A DNA stretch of 64,000 bases from Halobacillus_B rhizosphaerae (GCF_046719735.1 NZ_JAUTWQ010000003.1:62001-126000), one strand, 5' to 3'; positions 24,953 through 34,080 are shown, numbered from the stretch's first letter. Notes: generated by a model not told the origin, from the letters alone. Made by a program: numbers and translations.

Positions 24953-25426
24953 CTAACCTTTATGGAATTTGTACAATGTAAGTTCACTTTCTTCAAAGGC
25001 TATTAAGAGTAGTTCTTCGACTATTTTCCAATCAGCCCCACCCCTGTAACATCCCACCATATAAGGCATAGCAACTGTTAGTTCATGTTTTCTAGCCATT
25101 TGACTAACGGTTTTAAAACATTTGAAAAGACTTTCAGTGCAAGTGTAGATTCCACCATCATAACCATAGTTGTTTTGTCCAAACATATTAGCAACCCACT
25201 TTTTGTGACCAACATTTACACCTAGAACTCTTCCCAATAGATTTTTTGTATCACCATTATTCAAAGTGACTTCTTCAACCGCATCTCTATATGATGTATA
25301 GGCATCTGGGTAATTATTTTTGATTTGCAAAGCTACTCCACTACCCATTTTACCTTGACAATTGACTTGATGGGCAATAATATTTTCTTTTGCTTTTAAA
25401 AGATCACCATAGACAATTTTTATCAT
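24953..25426 (-). CDS. Macro domain (ADP-ribose binding) protein
   Basis: 157 residues, a stand-alone macro domain: VYGDLLKAKENIIAHQVNCQ, then GKMGSGVALQIKNNYP, then CYRGGADWKIVEELL. The family binds ADP-ribose and can remove it from proteins, nucleic acids or ADP-ribose phosphate. In a phage it could reverse ADP-ribosylation by host defence toxins or recycle ADP-ribose made by NADases. That link, and any link to the NAD salvage pair at 50.6-53 kb, is inference. Confidence 0.88.
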   Translation of the reverse strand: MIKIVYGDLLKAKENIIAHQVNCQGKMGSGVALQIKNNYPDAYTSYRDAVEEVTLNNGDTKNLLGRVLGVNVGHKKWVANMFGQNNYGYDGGIYTCTESLFKCFKTVSQMARKHELTVAMPYMVGCYRGGADWKIVEELLLIAFEESELTLYKFHKG

Positions 25427-25692
25427 TAGTGAAGTAATCCATCGTTTTCAATATCATGGAGAAGTTCATTTAAAATTGACTTAAGAAGAATATCAATATC
25501 TTCAAATGTAGGGTCGTGTCCATTTAGTAAATCGCTCTGATACTCATTCATAACATTTATAGTTAATACAGTAGAAAGTTTGTTCAATTCTTCTGGTGTT
25601 AGACTTGATGTTGTACCACCTGCTTTTAATGTTTCTGCAATACCTGCCACTGCATACAATTTCATTAATAAATCTTTTCTTTTTTTATCCAT
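25426..25692 (-). CDS. Hypothetical helical protein
   Basis: 88 residues, helical, ending in an acidic stretch. The stop touches the start of the macro gene, so the two are co-translated. Function unknown. Confidence 0.72.
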   Translation of the reverse strand: MDKKRKDLLMKLYAVAGIAETLKAGGTTSSLTPEELNKLSTVLTINVMNEYQSDLLNGHDPTFEDIDILLKSILNELLHDIENDGLLH

Positions 25693-25696
25693 TATT

Positions 25697-26149
25697 TCAT
25701 CCTCCTATTTCATCCATAGCTTTATTTGCTAACTGATCTGCTAACTCATTTCCACTTTCCCCAGAATGTCCTTTTACTTTCGACCACTCTACACTTTCTT
25801 GATTGTCAGAAAGTAGGAGTAATCTTTGCCAAAGTGATTCATTCTCAACAGGTTTACCATCAGATTTCTTCCAGTTTTTCTTAACCCACTTCTCAACCCA
25901 TGAAGTCATTCCATTACACACATAAGCACTATCTACACGCATTTCAATTGGGATGTTTTTTGTTTTAATGGCTTCTAATGCTTTGATACAAGCTGTGAGT
26001 TCCATTCGATTATTCGTGGTGTTTTGCTCTCCACCAAATAATTCTTTTGTTTTGCCTTTATATTCTAAGACAGCACCCCAACCACCAATATTTTCTGCAT
26101 GTTGATTCCCACGACAACCACCATCACAATATATAATTATTTTTTGCAA
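25697..26149 (-). CDS. rnhA: Ribonuclease HI
   Basis: 150 residues with all catalytic residues: Asp in IYCDGGCRGNQ (residue 9), Glu in TNNRMELTACIKAL, Asp in MRVDSAYVCNG and the C-terminal Asp in VKGHSGESGNELAD. It degrades RNA in RNA-DNA hybrids, removing primers during phage replication. It lies upstream of the macro gene and downstream of the replication block. Confidence 0.95.
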   Translation of the reverse strand: MQKIIIYCDGGCRGNQHAENIGGWGAVLEYKGKTKELFGGEQNTTNNRMELTACIKALEAIKTKNIPIEMRVDSAYVCNGMTSWVEKWVKKNWKKSDGKPVENESLWQRLLLLSDNQESVEWSKVKGHSGESGNELADQLANKAMDEIGG

Positions 26150-26418
26150 TTGTCCAAAACCGCAGTTCCAGTTGATTTCTTTGTAATTGAAGTAACTTGT
26201 ATGCCAAGTTGATTAATTCTCAAATATTGAACTTTGTCTTTTAGAAATTCTATAACTTCATGAAGTTGTTCTCTATGACAAAATGCATATCTTGCACTTA
26301 CGTTACCATCTACTACATTCCCAAAGAATACTACATGATCTGGTTCAACATGGTAGTTTTTACGCTTGTAATCTCTTAAATGATTATTTAATTCTATTCT
26401 CAAATTTTCTATAGTCAT
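26137..26418 (-). CDS. Hypothetical protein
   Basis: 93 residues, overlapping RNase HI by 13 bases. NHLRDYKRKNYHVEPDHVVF then REQLHEVIEFLKDKVQYL. Function unknown. Confidence 0.7.
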   Translation of the reverse strand: MTIENLRIELNNHLRDYKRKNYHVEPDHVVFFGNVVDGNVSARYAFCHREQLHEVIEFLKDKVQYLRINQLGIQVTSITKKSTGTAVLDNCKK

Positions 26419-26509
26419 TTTATTATTTTCTCCTTTTTAGTAAAATCTAAAATTACCTCTTTAAAGCATATTTCAAGCACCCTAAAATTTGTATAAAATG
26501 AATATTTTA

Positions 26510-26653
26510 TTAAAAGACTTTCTCTTTAATCCTAACTTCACCACATTTGCGACACTTTCTCTTGGTTTGTTGAATCCTATAATTACCAACCTCTGTATTT
26601 CTTAGAGACTTAAATATATCCCATTTATGAAAACAATTATTTTTGTCAAACAT
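26510..26653 (-). CDS. 47-residue zinc-knuckle protein
   Basis: Starts within the end of 26646-26912 (ATGTTTGA overlap). Contains CFHKWD and CRKCGE, a Cys/His pair plus Cys pair of the same type as several small proteins here. Function unknown. Confidence 0.65.
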   Translation of the reverse strand: MFDKNNCFHKWDIFKSLRNTEVGNYRIQQTKRKCRKCGEVRIKEKVF

Positions 26654-26912
26654 CTTTATCTAGAACCTTTTTTGTCTCTTTATTAGAAAGCACCTTTGTC
26701 TCTTTTGGCAAATTCTTGGTGTTCTTTCGTTTCTTCAAAGCTCTGAATTTATCTACGAATTTTTCATAACTCTTTTCATCTACCATTTTCCAACATACAG
26801 AAACAAACTTCCAAGTCACATTCGTCAAGACAAACACTACAACTACTGCAACAGCAAAGCCAATAACATTACCAACTACTCCCATGAAACCAAGCAAAAT
26901 ATCTGTAATCAT
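26646..26912 (-). CDS. Membrane protein, one or two spans
   Basis: 88 residues. A long hydrophobic segment (ILLGFMGVVGNVIGFAVAVV continuing) is followed by a basic cytoplasmic tail. Function unknown. Confidence 0.72.
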   Translation of the reverse strand: MITDILLGFMGVVGNVIGFAVAVVVVFVLTNVTWKFVSVCWKMVDEKSYEKFVDKFRALKKRKNTKNLPKETKVLSNKETKKVLDKDV

Positions 26913-26943
26913 TATTTACCTCCTAATATGTTTTCTATATAAG

Positions 26944-26967
26944 AAAAGGTGAGAATGTTTTCCCACC
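26944..26967 (-). terminator. Intrinsic terminator after the DHH nuclease gene
   Basis: Minus strand GGTGGGAAAACATTCTCACC followed by TTTTCTTATA, 7 bases past the stop. Confidence 0.72.
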
Positions 26968-26973
26968 TGTATT

Positions 26974-28650
26974 TTAAATCAAAGCATAATCTTGAAGAAC
27001 AACCTGTGGAATAACAACCTTTTTCTTTGTTTTAAAATTAAACCACTGATTGAGTTTTAATTCTCCAACTGCTTCTAAGTCATCAAAAGGTGCTAGATCA
27101 GAAGCATATTCTTCATCAACTCTAAACCTAATTAATTCTAAGTTATTAAATGTAGTTATTTTAACTGTCTCTCTGGTTTCTCCTAAAACTGCCGTATCAT
27201 TTACTCGTATTCCAGTTACTTTAACTATAATTTTAGGGAATCCACTACCACAAACAAGATTAAATTGTTGAATTGCTTTCATATATTCATTTATTTCTGA
27301 AACATCTAACTCTAAATCATAAAGGGCAAACGGTTCTTTCTCGGTCAGTGTAGGCATTAGACGATCAATGTAAGTTTTAAGATTTTCAATATGTTCTTCT
27401 GCAAGAACAAATCCACCTGCTCCTTTATGACCGATAACTTCAATATCATTTTCAAATCCTTTAAGAAAGTCTAAGAAGTTGAAATTGTTGTAGCTTCTAA
27501 AACTACCACTCAAATAGCCTTTATGTAATCGACCTACGATAGCAGGTCTTCTATAATTATCTGTAAGCTGTTGTGCAACTAAGCCATTAAATCCTTTGGA
27601 TGACTTATCATCCATAACAATAAGCACTTTTTCATCTTCATTGATGGCATTTGAATATTGCTCAAAGATTTCCTTCTGTCTTGCTTTTCTGGTTTTATTT
27701 AACTTATCCATTTTCAATCGTAATTTTTTACAGATTTTATCATCATCTTCAAGAAGGATATCTATTGCTAATTTAATTTCTCCCATTCTCGCAACTCCAT
27801 TTATTAGAGGTGCAATGGTAAATCCAATAGCAGAACAATCAACATTATAAAGATCAACTTTACCGCCTTTTAGTATCCTTACAAGACCTGTATTCGTTAT
27901 GTTTCTTAAACCATGCATGATGAGATAACGGTTTTCAAGTACATCTACTCTCATCATATCTGCATACATCCCAACTGCAACTAAATCAATAAATTGCCAA
28001 ACATCTACTTCGTCTAAAGTATCCTCTATGACTTGTAATACTTTGAATACAACTCCTGCACCAGAAAGAAATTTATTAGGATATAAACAATCTTCCTGCT
28101 GTGGATTAACCATAATACAATAAGGATTTTCTTTTTCAATAGCATGGTGGTCTAGAATGACAATATCTGTTCCTGCTTTGATAATCTTCTTACAGGTTTC
28201 GGGATCATTTGTAGAAGAGTCTATTAAGATTAAAAGGTCTGCATCTTCAATTTTTTCTCTATTGCTAATACTTCTATTCAATCTTTCCTCTTCAATGTCT
28301 TCTGTGATCAATATTTGTTCTGTAATTCCATGACCGTCATTTCTTTCACCATAAATAAAGTCAACATTTTCAGTATAGTTAAAAAGATACCTCATCATTA
28401 TTGTACTTGATGTAAGACCATCAGCATCACAGTCGTATGAAATCACAATATTTTCTTTGTTCATGATTGCTTTAATAATTCGATTACTTGCTTCTTCGAT
28501 ATTTTTTAATAAGTAGGGGTCATGAAGTTCTTCTGATGTAGGTTTAAGAAATCTTTCTGTATTCTCAACCCCTCTTATCTTAGCTATCTGATCTACAGGA
28601 GAATCACTACTATTTGGCTTCTCTTTCGCCTTCCTCTGAATCCATTTCAT
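26974..28650 (-). CDS. DHH-family single-strand exonuclease (RecJ-like)
   Basis: 558 residues. DCDADG at 73-78, a conserved Asp in LLILIDSSTND and DHH in VILDHHAIE are the metal-binding motifs. A DHHA1-like motif follows (IGHKGAGGFVLAEEH). RecJ-type enzymes degrade single-stranded DNA 5-prime to 3-prime in recombination and repair. SPbeta-like phages carry such a gene (YorK-like) beside primase and helicase, as here. It overlaps the upstream gene by 41 bases. Confidence 0.9.
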   Translation of the reverse strand: MKWIQRKAKEKPNSSDSPVDQIAKIRGVENTERFLKPTSEELHDPYLLKNIEEASNRIIKAIMNKENIVISYDCDADGLTSSTIMMRYLFNYTENVDFIYGERNDGHGITEQILITEDIEEERLNRSISNREKIEDADLLILIDSSTNDPETCKKIIKAGTDIVILDHHAIEKENPYCIMVNPQQEDCLYPNKFLSGAGVVFKVLQVIEDTLDEVDVWQFIDLVAVGMYADMMRVDVLENRYLIMHGLRNITNTGLVRILKGGKVDLYNVDCSAIGFTIAPLINGVARMGEIKLAIDILLEDDDKICKKLRLKMDKLNKTRKARQKEIFEQYSNAINEDEKVLIVMDDKSSKGFNGLVAQQLTDNYRRPAIVGRLHKGYLSGSFRSYNNFNFLDFLKGFENDIEVIGHKGAGGFVLAEEHIENLKTYIDRLMPTLTEKEPFALYDLELDVSEINEYMKAIQQFNLVCGSGFPKIIVKVTGIRVNDTAVLGETRETVKITTFNNLELIRFRVDEEYASDLAPFDDLEAVGELKLNQWFNFKTKKKVVIPQVVLQDYALI

Positions 28651-28984
28651 ATCCTAAACTTGCTCCCTCTGATTCAAGGTGGAAATCTTCATTGGAAATT
28701 TGCATATTCAACTCGCCCATTTCTTGATATCCTTTAACAGCATCCATCATGGTTTCCATCCTTTTAAGACTATCAAAATACTGGTCAAAACTAACTTCAA
28801 CAATATCATTTTCTAATTTTTGGTCAGAAGAATATTCTCTTACAAATTCCATAATCTCTGTCATTTTTTCAATAGAATAACCCTTTTCAAGTAGTTGATT
28901 TGTTAGATTTTGGTGATGACCACTGACTCTTAAAAATAACCCCGAAGCTGTTAGTTGATTGGCAACCTGTGCAAAATTTTCCAT
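28610..28984 (-). CDS. Hypothetical protein before the DHH nuclease
   Basis: 124 residues, mostly helical, acidic (FDQYFDSLKRMETMMDAVKG, ending EEGEREAK). The overlap with the nuclease suggests coupled translation and perhaps a partner role. Function unknown. Confidence 0.75.
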   Translation of the reverse strand: MENFAQVANQLTASGLFLRVSGHHQNLTNQLLEKGYSIEKMTEIMEFVREYSSDQKLENDIVEVSFDQYFDSLKRMETMMDAVKGYQEMGELNMQISNEDFHLESEGASLGYEMDSEEGEREAK

Positions 28985-28998
28985 TTTCTCATTTCCCC

Positions 28999-29027
28999 TT
29001 TAAATAATTATTTGTTGTTCTTGTAAT
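28999..29027 (-). promoter_or_regulatory. Second, weaker operator box upstream of 28984
   Basis: ATTACA, 17 bases with GAACAACAAATAAT, TTTAAA, just before AAAGGGG. About 118 bases downstream of the box at 29117-29145. Confidence 0.6.
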
Positions 29028-29054
29028 AATAAGATATGGAAACATTCTCTTATT

Positions 29055-29103
29055 GTTTGGGCATTAGTAGAAAATGGTTTCAAGCCCAAACTTTTCTTTT
29101 TTG
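29055..29103 (+). terminator. Hairpin with plus-strand U-tract in a leader
   Basis: GTTTGGGC (29055-29062) pairs with GCCCAAAC (29084-29091), then TTTTCTTTTTTG on the plus strand. A weak plus promoter (TTGTTG 29012, TATGGA 29035) could make a short RNA antisense to the leader. Confidence 0.45.
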
Positions 29104-29116
29104 TTTCTGTAATGTA

Positions 29117-29145
29117 ATCTTACTATTATTTGTTGTGCTTGTCAA
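29117..29145 (-). promoter_or_regulatory. Operator-containing promoter
   Basis: TTGACA, 17 bases with GCACAACAAATAAT, TAAGAT. It reads to 28984 and the DHH gene. Confidence 0.8.
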
Positions 29146-29149
29146 TGCT

Positions 29150-29177
29150 TTTCCAAACAAAAACACGAATAAGTGTT
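29150..29177 (-). terminator. Terminator after the primase gene
   Basis: Minus strand AACAC, loop TTATTC, GTGTT, then TTTGTTT. It separates the primase-helicase operon from the DHH operon. Confidence 0.55.
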
Positions 29178-29179
29178 CG

Positions 29180-30265
29180 TTATTTTTCGACATTAAATTC
29201 GATTTCTTCTATTGCTTCAAGCATTTGTTTCCACACATCAAATCCTTTATCAATAGGAGAGTCTTTATGATTGAGTAAATCATTTCGGTCAATCATTTTA
29301 TACACCTTTCTGTTTGTAAACAACTGTCCAGATTCATCTATTTCTTTTTCCTTTAATCCTTTGTCGTAGCAGAGAATTATTTCAATATCTAAACCAAGTT
29401 GTTTTATTGTATGGACTTGCTCTTCCGATATTTTAGATGCACCTATGGCAAGAGTATTATAGACACCTAGATCAAACATTTTCATACAGGATTTTTCACC
29501 TTCGAATATAAATACCTTTTTCTCCATTAGAATATAAGGAAGTGCGAAGTGAAAATTAAACCATTCATAACCATTATTACAACGGTGAAGATAAATGTAT
29601 TTCTTTTCTAAATCATCTTTGTCATGCATGATCCTTCCTTTAACACCTACTAATTTTCCAAAACGATTGCGAATAGGTACGGTTATTCGCTTAGTATCTA
29701 AGTCAAATCCAATACCGTACATTATTTGTGTTTCTCTGGATATACCCTCTTTCACCCAATCATCAAATGGGAGTGGTTGATCCCAATAGAAATACTCATT
29801 TAATACTGTCTCTGGGAGAATAGGGTTAGGTTTAATTTCTTTTCTTCTTTTTTTGTTATTGGTAAATTGTCTTAGGCAAGCTGTATAATCTTTAACTGCC
29901 ATAGTACCTTTTTTACCTTTTAAATATTGAGTCCATCCAAACAATTCACAAATGAAAGTCTTGGCTTTTTGTAGATTTTGTTGAAGTTCTGCACCCCTAT
30001 GATCAAAATGAATATAATTTACCAGATTAAAAATATCACCCTCAAAATCTGCTCTATTTCTAATACTGCAAGACATAAATTCATTCATCTTTACTTGAAC
30101 TGCTCTTTTATTGGTGCTGTAAAACCTTTCTGGCAACTGTGCTGTAATTAAATGACCACCCTGTTCAGACTTCACATAATCACAGGAGATAGCTTCGAGA
30201 AGGTCTTCTACTTTGTCTTCATTTACTAATTTTTCTTTTATTTTCTTTAAATCAGACAACCTCAA
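29180..30265 (-). CDS. DnaG-type primase with Toprim domain
   Basis: 361 residues from TTG 30263-30265. A catalytic Toprim region has VFIFEGEKSCMKMFDLGVYN (Glu of EGEK near residue 256) and the LCYDKG position of the second acidic motif. Before it is an RNA-polymerase-like domain with GIGFDLDTKRITVPIRN. No N-terminal CHC2 zinc finger is visible, so template recognition may differ. It makes RNA primers for replication and pairs with the helicase 33 bases upstream. Comparable to SPbeta YorJ. Confidence 0.85.
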   Translation of the reverse strand: MRLSDLKKIKEKLVNEDKVEDLLEAISCDYVKSEQGGHLITAQLPERFYSTNKRAVQVKMNEFMSCSIRNRADFEGDIFNLVNYIHFDHRGAELQQNLQKAKTFICELFGWTQYLKGKKGTMAVKDYTACLRQFTNNKKRRKEIKPNPILPETVLNEYFYWDQPLPFDDWVKEGISRETQIMYGIGFDLDTKRITVPIRNRFGKLVGVKGRIMHDKDDLEKKYIYLHRCNNGYEWFNFHFALPYILMEKKVFIFEGEKSCMKMFDLGVYNTLAIGASKISEEQVHTIKQLGLDIEIILCYDKGLKEKEIDESGQLFTNRKVYKMIDRNDLLNHKDSPIDKGFDVWKQMLEAIEEIEFNVEK

Positions 30266-30267
30266 CC

Positions 30268-30297
30268 TCTCCTTATGTGATTATATGTTGCACTTTT
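30268..30297 (-). promoter_or_regulatory. RBS-proximal operator box
   Basis: Minus strand AAGTGCAACATATAATCACATA directly before AAGGAG of the primase gene, abutting the helicase stop. Confidence 0.5.
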
Positions 30298-30298
30298 A

Positions 30299-31843
30299 TT
30301 ATCTATTACCTTTGTCATTTGCTACAAAACACCATCCAATTTCCTTGAAATGGTTATTATTAAATGAAGGTTCAATAACTAGGACAGCTTGACCATTATC
30401 ATTTGTTTGACCAAAACGATTTTTTGGAGTGAACCATAGGTAATATGTTTTACCCCACTCAAGATAAAACTCTTCTCTTCTATATTCACCATCTTCACCT
30501 TTGACATTTCTCCAACATTTCAAAGGTTTTGCTTTAGCACTATCACTGTAGTATTCAGATGACCATACAGGTCTAAACATATACATGATACTTGCTTCGT
30601 TTTTGGATGCTTTACCTTCACCAATAGCTTCAAAGTCAAGATATTTATTACGGATAGCACTATCTGCTAACTGGAATGTAACAACAGTTCTTAGATTCAT
30701 TCCACCTGCATTTTTACGTGTGAGTCTATAAATTACTTTCATATCTTCTACAAAAGTTTCCCAACGTTTTTCATACTGAGAATTGTCTGACACTTTATGA
30801 GTGTCAATTAAAAGATTTGTGTATCCTCTGTTTGCCCAAAACCGTACAATTTTTTCTAAATCTTTCATCACGTATTTTTCCATGAATATGATCTTAATTA
30901 AGGCTTCATTTCCTTCTGTTAGCTCATGCATACGATTGAAAGCTTTAGTAATTTTATCCTTATCAACATCAGACAATTTTCCATTTTTTAATTTCTTCCG
31001 ATCAAGACCAGTATGAAATTCATGCCACAAGATACTAAGTACGATTTTTTCACGAAATGCCTGTGCATCTTCCTCATTCAAGATAACAATAGCTTTTTCA
31101 TTGTTTACTACACAACTCATTACAAATTTTTCAGAAGTAATAGATGATTTACCAGTACCACCAAATCCACCTATCATTGTCACATGTCCTCTTGGAGTAC
31201 CTTGAGAAATGCTTTGAAGTAATCGACTATTATAGTAAGGTAGCATATCTGCTGATTCTTCTATGAGTTTTCTAATATATTCTTGAGGGTCTATGTATAG
31301 GTTTTCAGCTTCATACCTATTAATGTTATCTAATCCAATTTTGTTTGCTTTATCTGTCCAATAAGAGGCAAGGAGTTCCCTTGGCATCTCTTTCCAGTTA
31401 TACCTTCCCTTTTTAAGGAATACTTTATCACCAAATAATGCATACAGTTGTCTGATAGTATAATTCCTTTTAATGCTTTCATAATAGTGTTCAATGTTTT
31501 CACTGTTGTATTTAACAATTTCTACGGCATCTTCAATTGTCGTTAATCCACCATATTTATTAAATTCATCTTCTATATTGAAATCCTTCACAGATTTCAT
31601 TACTGAAATATCATCAAACTTCTTGATATTCTCATCTTGGTACAGTCTTCTACCTAATTCAAAGTAGAAGCCCCAAACTTCATGAATAAATTCATCTTGA
31701 GATATTGTATCTGAATATTCTGTATAATGATTAAAAGGGTCAGACCAACAAAGTCCAACGAAATAAGCTTCATTAACCTCTGCTTTGGTTCTTATTTCTT
31801 TTACTTCTTTCTCAACTAACTCTTGAGTTGTATCTTGCGCCAT
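30299..31843 (-). CDS. DnaB-type replicative helicase
   Basis: 514 residues. The N-terminal helical domain covers about residues 1-180. The RecA-like motor has Walker A GGFGGTGKSS (225-234), a catalytic Glu in ILNEEDAQAFREK and Walker B YTNLLIDTHKV. The C-terminal part has the arginine-finger region (PVWSSEYYSDSAKAKPLKCW). It unwinds DNA ahead of the phage fork. SPbeta YorI-like by position and type. Neighbours are primase downstream and a zinc-finger protein upstream that may load it. Confidence 0.9.
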   Translation of the reverse strand: MAQDTTQELVEKEVKEIRTKAEVNEAYFVGLCWSDPFNHYTEYSDTISQDEFIHEVWGFYFELGRRLYQDENIKKFDDISVMKSVKDFNIEDEFNKYGGLTTIEDAVEIVKYNSENIEHYYESIKRNYTIRQLYALFGDKVFLKKGRYNWKEMPRELLASYWTDKANKIGLDNINRYEAENLYIDPQEYIRKLIEESADMLPYYNSRLLQSISQGTPRGHVTMIGGFGGTGKSSITSEKFVMSCVVNNEKAIVILNEEDAQAFREKIVLSILWHEFHTGLDRKKLKNGKLSDVDKDKITKAFNRMHELTEGNEALIKIIFMEKYVMKDLEKIVRFWANRGYTNLLIDTHKVSDNSQYEKRWETFVEDMKVIYRLTRKNAGGMNLRTVVTFQLADSAIRNKYLDFEAIGEGKASKNEASIMYMFRPVWSSEYYSDSAKAKPLKCWRNVKGEDGEYRREEFYLEWGKTYYLWFTPKNRFGQTNDNGQAVLVIEPSFNNNHFKEIGWCFVANDKGNR

Positions 31844-31864
31844 CTATGTACCACCTTATCTTAC

Positions 31865-32470
31865 TTAGTCATCTAGGAAATCAGAGAGTTCAACTTTATC
31901 CTTCCTCTGCTTTTTATAGCTAGATTCATAATCTTCTTCCACTTGGACTATTTTAGGTTGTTTCTTGATTCTCATTTCCTGCTCTTCACGATCTTTGATT
32001 CTCTGGTCTACTACATATAATTTATCTAAAATAATTCTAAGTGCATATTTAAAAGCAGAAGTGAAAGATTCGAAGCCCTTTTCTCCATTCCAATATCTAA
32101 TTGTGTCTGCACAAAATTCAAAGGTTTCTTGAATAACAGGATAAGGATACCCTTCTTTATAGCGTTTTCCTGTCTTTTGTCCACTTAATGCAGGTTCTCC
32201 ATTTCTTATCTTTTGTAAGAAAGGATATGCCTGTTCTGGTAATGGATCAACACCATAAATTTTTTGAATACATATTCGAAGGTCATCTAATTGCTTTTCT
32301 TCTACAGCTTGAAATTCTTTTTGTTTTAGTCTCTCTTGGTAACATAATTTATGATAATACTTCTTCAAAGGTCTTTTCTTACCAACCAATTCAAATTCCA
32401 TATCTTCTACCAAAGTGTCATCTAGACCACACATTTGACACTTTCTTGTTCTCTTACCTATTTTAATCAC
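31865..32470 (-). CDS. Putative helicase-associated zinc protein
   Basis: 201 residues. CQMCGLDDTLVEDMEFELVG with a later HKLC gives a likely zinc site in residues 10-50. A helical middle and a charged tail ending ELSDFLDD follow. The position immediately upstream of the DnaB-type gene (YorH-like place) suggests a loader or accessory role. That is inference from context. Confidence 0.72.
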   Translation of the reverse strand: MIKIGKRTRKCQMCGLDDTLVEDMEFELVGKKRPLKKYYHKLCYQERLKQKEFQAVEEKQLDDLRICIQKIYGVDPLPEQAYPFLQKIRNGEPALSGQKTGKRYKEGYPYPVIQETFEFCADTIRYWNGEKGFESFTSAFKYALRIILDKLYVVDQRIKDREEQEMRIKKQPKIVQVEEDYESSYKKQRKDKVELSDFLDD

Positions 32471-32483
32471 CCCTTATGAGATT

Positions 32484-32512
32484 ATTTTATCATTATTTGT
32501 TGTATAAGTCAA
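32484..32512 (-). promoter_or_regulatory. Operator-containing promoter of the helicase-primase operon
   Basis: TTGACT, 17 bases with ATACAACAAATAAT, TAAAAT. Confidence 0.82.
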
Positions 32513-32545
32513 TAAAAAGATAAGACCTCTCATTGGAGAAGTCTT
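32510..32545 (-). terminator. Terminator after the kinase gene
   Basis: AAGACTTCTC pairs with GAGAGGTCTT around CAAT, one mismatch, followed by ATCTTTTTATT on the minus strand. The tail overlaps the -35 of the next promoter. Confidence 0.72.
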
Positions 32546-33104
32546 AATTAAATACCCAAGGTCTAACAATTTTATCAATCACTTCAATTGATTTGTTAGT
32601 TTTGATTTTATGAAATTCTACATCTGGGTAATCATTCAATAATTCTTCAAATAACTCAGTGTATGCATTTTGTTGCCATATAGATTCTTTGACACTTTCT
32701 TCTGCTTTACCGAATGGTACTTTATCACGAACCAATCTTTCTTTTAAAACTTCTGGATCAGCCTTTAAGTGAAAGATTTTAACCTCATTATTTGTTGCAA
32801 ATAGATGTTCATTTAATTGATTATAAATATCTGTGAAATCATAATTCTTATATTTCTTTGAGAAAATCTGCTCTGAAAAATAAAATCTGTCAAGAATAAT
32901 ATTGGAATCATGATCCTCCATAAACTTAAGGAAATCCAACCAAGAATAATAGTATTCTCTTACTTTTCTGAGTCCTAATTCACCATCATCATGAAAACCA
33001 GTAGGATTAATTAAAGTTGTATGTGGAATCATTTGTCTGAATCGGTGTGTTAGGGTAGATTTTCCAGTACCTCTAGCACCTTCAAATATAGCGATATTTG
33101 CCAA
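32544..33104 (-). CDS. P-loop (deoxy)nucleoside or thymidylate kinase-like protein
   Basis: 186 residues. Walker A EGARGTGKST (8-17), a DRFYFSEQIF motif like the DR(Y/F)xxS of deoxynucleoside kinases, and an Arg-rich lid (LKERLVRDKVPFGKAEE). It likely phosphorylates a deoxynucleoside or monophosphate for DNA synthesis. SPbeta YorS is a comparable protein. The exact substrate cannot be read from the sequence. Confidence 0.8.
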   Translation of the reverse strand: MANIAIFEGARGTGKSTLTHRFRQMIPHTTLINPTGFHDDGELGLRKVREYYYSWLDFLKFMEDHDSNIILDRFYFSEQIFSKKYKNYDFTDIYNQLNEHLFATNNEVKIFHLKADPEVLKERLVRDKVPFGKAEESVKESIWQQNAYTELFEELLNDYPDVEFHKIKTNKSIEVIDKIVRPWVFN

Positions 33105-33105
33105 T

Positions 33106-34017
33106 TTATTTTCCTTCTCTCAATACAGTAACAGTTGCTTGGAAACTGATATTCTTTTGACTTGAATCGTCTGTTAGGATATCAATATGGTTTCCTATGA
33201 TAGCACCACCAGTATCTAAAGCAATGGCATTAAACGTTCCATTTGGAGTCTGTACTTTCACAAGTGAATAAAGAGGTATTACACTAGGATCAACTGCTAT
33301 AATTCTCATACCGTTGTAATACATAGTGTTTCTAACATCTACACCTGTTGCTGTAATACCAGAACAGCCAGAATCACATAATGCAATATAATGCGTTGCA
33401 AATACATTTAATGTTCTACCAGAAGTTTTATTACTACTACTCTTTATGGGTTTCTTGACGCTCTGAGTAGAAATTGTGCTATGGTTACTTGTTTTCTTTA
33501 TTGCTTTTTGTTTATCTTCTTTTTTTGCAACTACCTTTGTTGCCTTATGTACTTGTGGTGCTTTATGTACTTGTTTTTCTGCTTGTGCTTTTGCTTCTTC
33601 TTGTTTCTTTTTTAGTGCTATTTTTGCATTTTTAGCTTTCTCAGCCTTTTCTGCTTTTAATTGTTCATAGTTTTTTTTTAATGTGCTATTGATTTCTTCT
33701 AGAGAATTAATCTTCTTTGCTTGGGCTTTCTTCTCTGCTTTGAGTTCTTTAATCATTTTGTCTTTAGTTAAGATTGATTTCTCATTTTCTTTTACTACTG
33801 ATTTTAACTTTTCGGTTTCTTTAGATTTAACTTTCAAATCACTTGACAACTTATTAATTGTATTTTCTTTGTCTTGCAAGACTGTTTCTTTAGTCTTGAC
33901 TTCCTGCATCAACTCTGAATTTACCTTCTTAACTTGTAGTCCTGCACCGATTGAAAGCCCTAAAGCTATAACCAATAAGACTACTGCTGTGGTTAGCCAT
34001 CTTACCTTACCCACCAT
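33106..34017 (-). CDS. Membrane-anchored 3D-domain protein (YorM-like)
   Basis: 303 residues. One membrane segment at about 10-27, then a long Lys/Glu coiled coil (30-165) and a low-complexity linker. The C-terminal 3D domain has Asp in IIAVDPSVIP, ALDTGG and HIDILTDD. 3D domains resemble the catalytic fold of lytic transglycosylases (MltA). SPbeta-like phages place such a gene in the replication block, so tethering replication to the envelope has been proposed; here it is inference. Confidence 0.87.
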   Translation of the reverse strand: MVGKVRWLTTAVVLLVIALGLSIGAGLQVKKVNSELMQEVKTKETVLQDKENTINKLSSDLKVKSKETEKLKSVVKENEKSILTKDKMIKELKAEKKAQAKKINSLEEINSTLKKNYEQLKAEKAEKAKNAKIALKKKQEEAKAQAEKQVHKAPQVHKATKVVAKKEDKQKAIKKTSNHSTISTQSVKKPIKSSSNKTSGRTLNVFATHYIALCDSGCSGITATGVDVRNTMYYNGMRIIAVDPSVIPLYSLVKVQTPNGTFNAIALDTGGAIIGNHIDILTDDSSQKNISFQATVTVLREGK

Positions 34018-34033
34018 ATCACTCCTGTTTATG

Positions 34034-34070
34034 AGAAAGTTTGGTAGTCACTTGATCTACCAAACTTTCT
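34034..34070 (-). repeat. 14-bp perfect inverted repeat before the 3D gene
   Basis: AGAAAGTTTGGTAG (34034-34047) pairs with CTACCAAACTTTCT (34057-34070) around nine bases. It lies between the Sak4-like stop and the next ribosome site. The minus-strand tail lacks a U-tract, so it may stabilise or partly terminate the message. Confidence 0.7.
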
Positions 34071-34080
34071 ATTGATTTTA

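Noticed and set aside
33683..34075. Plus-strand protein of 130 residues
   Set aside because: Mirror of the Lys/Glu-rich coiled coil of the 3D protein; Ser/Phe/Leu-rich shadow without a ribosome site.
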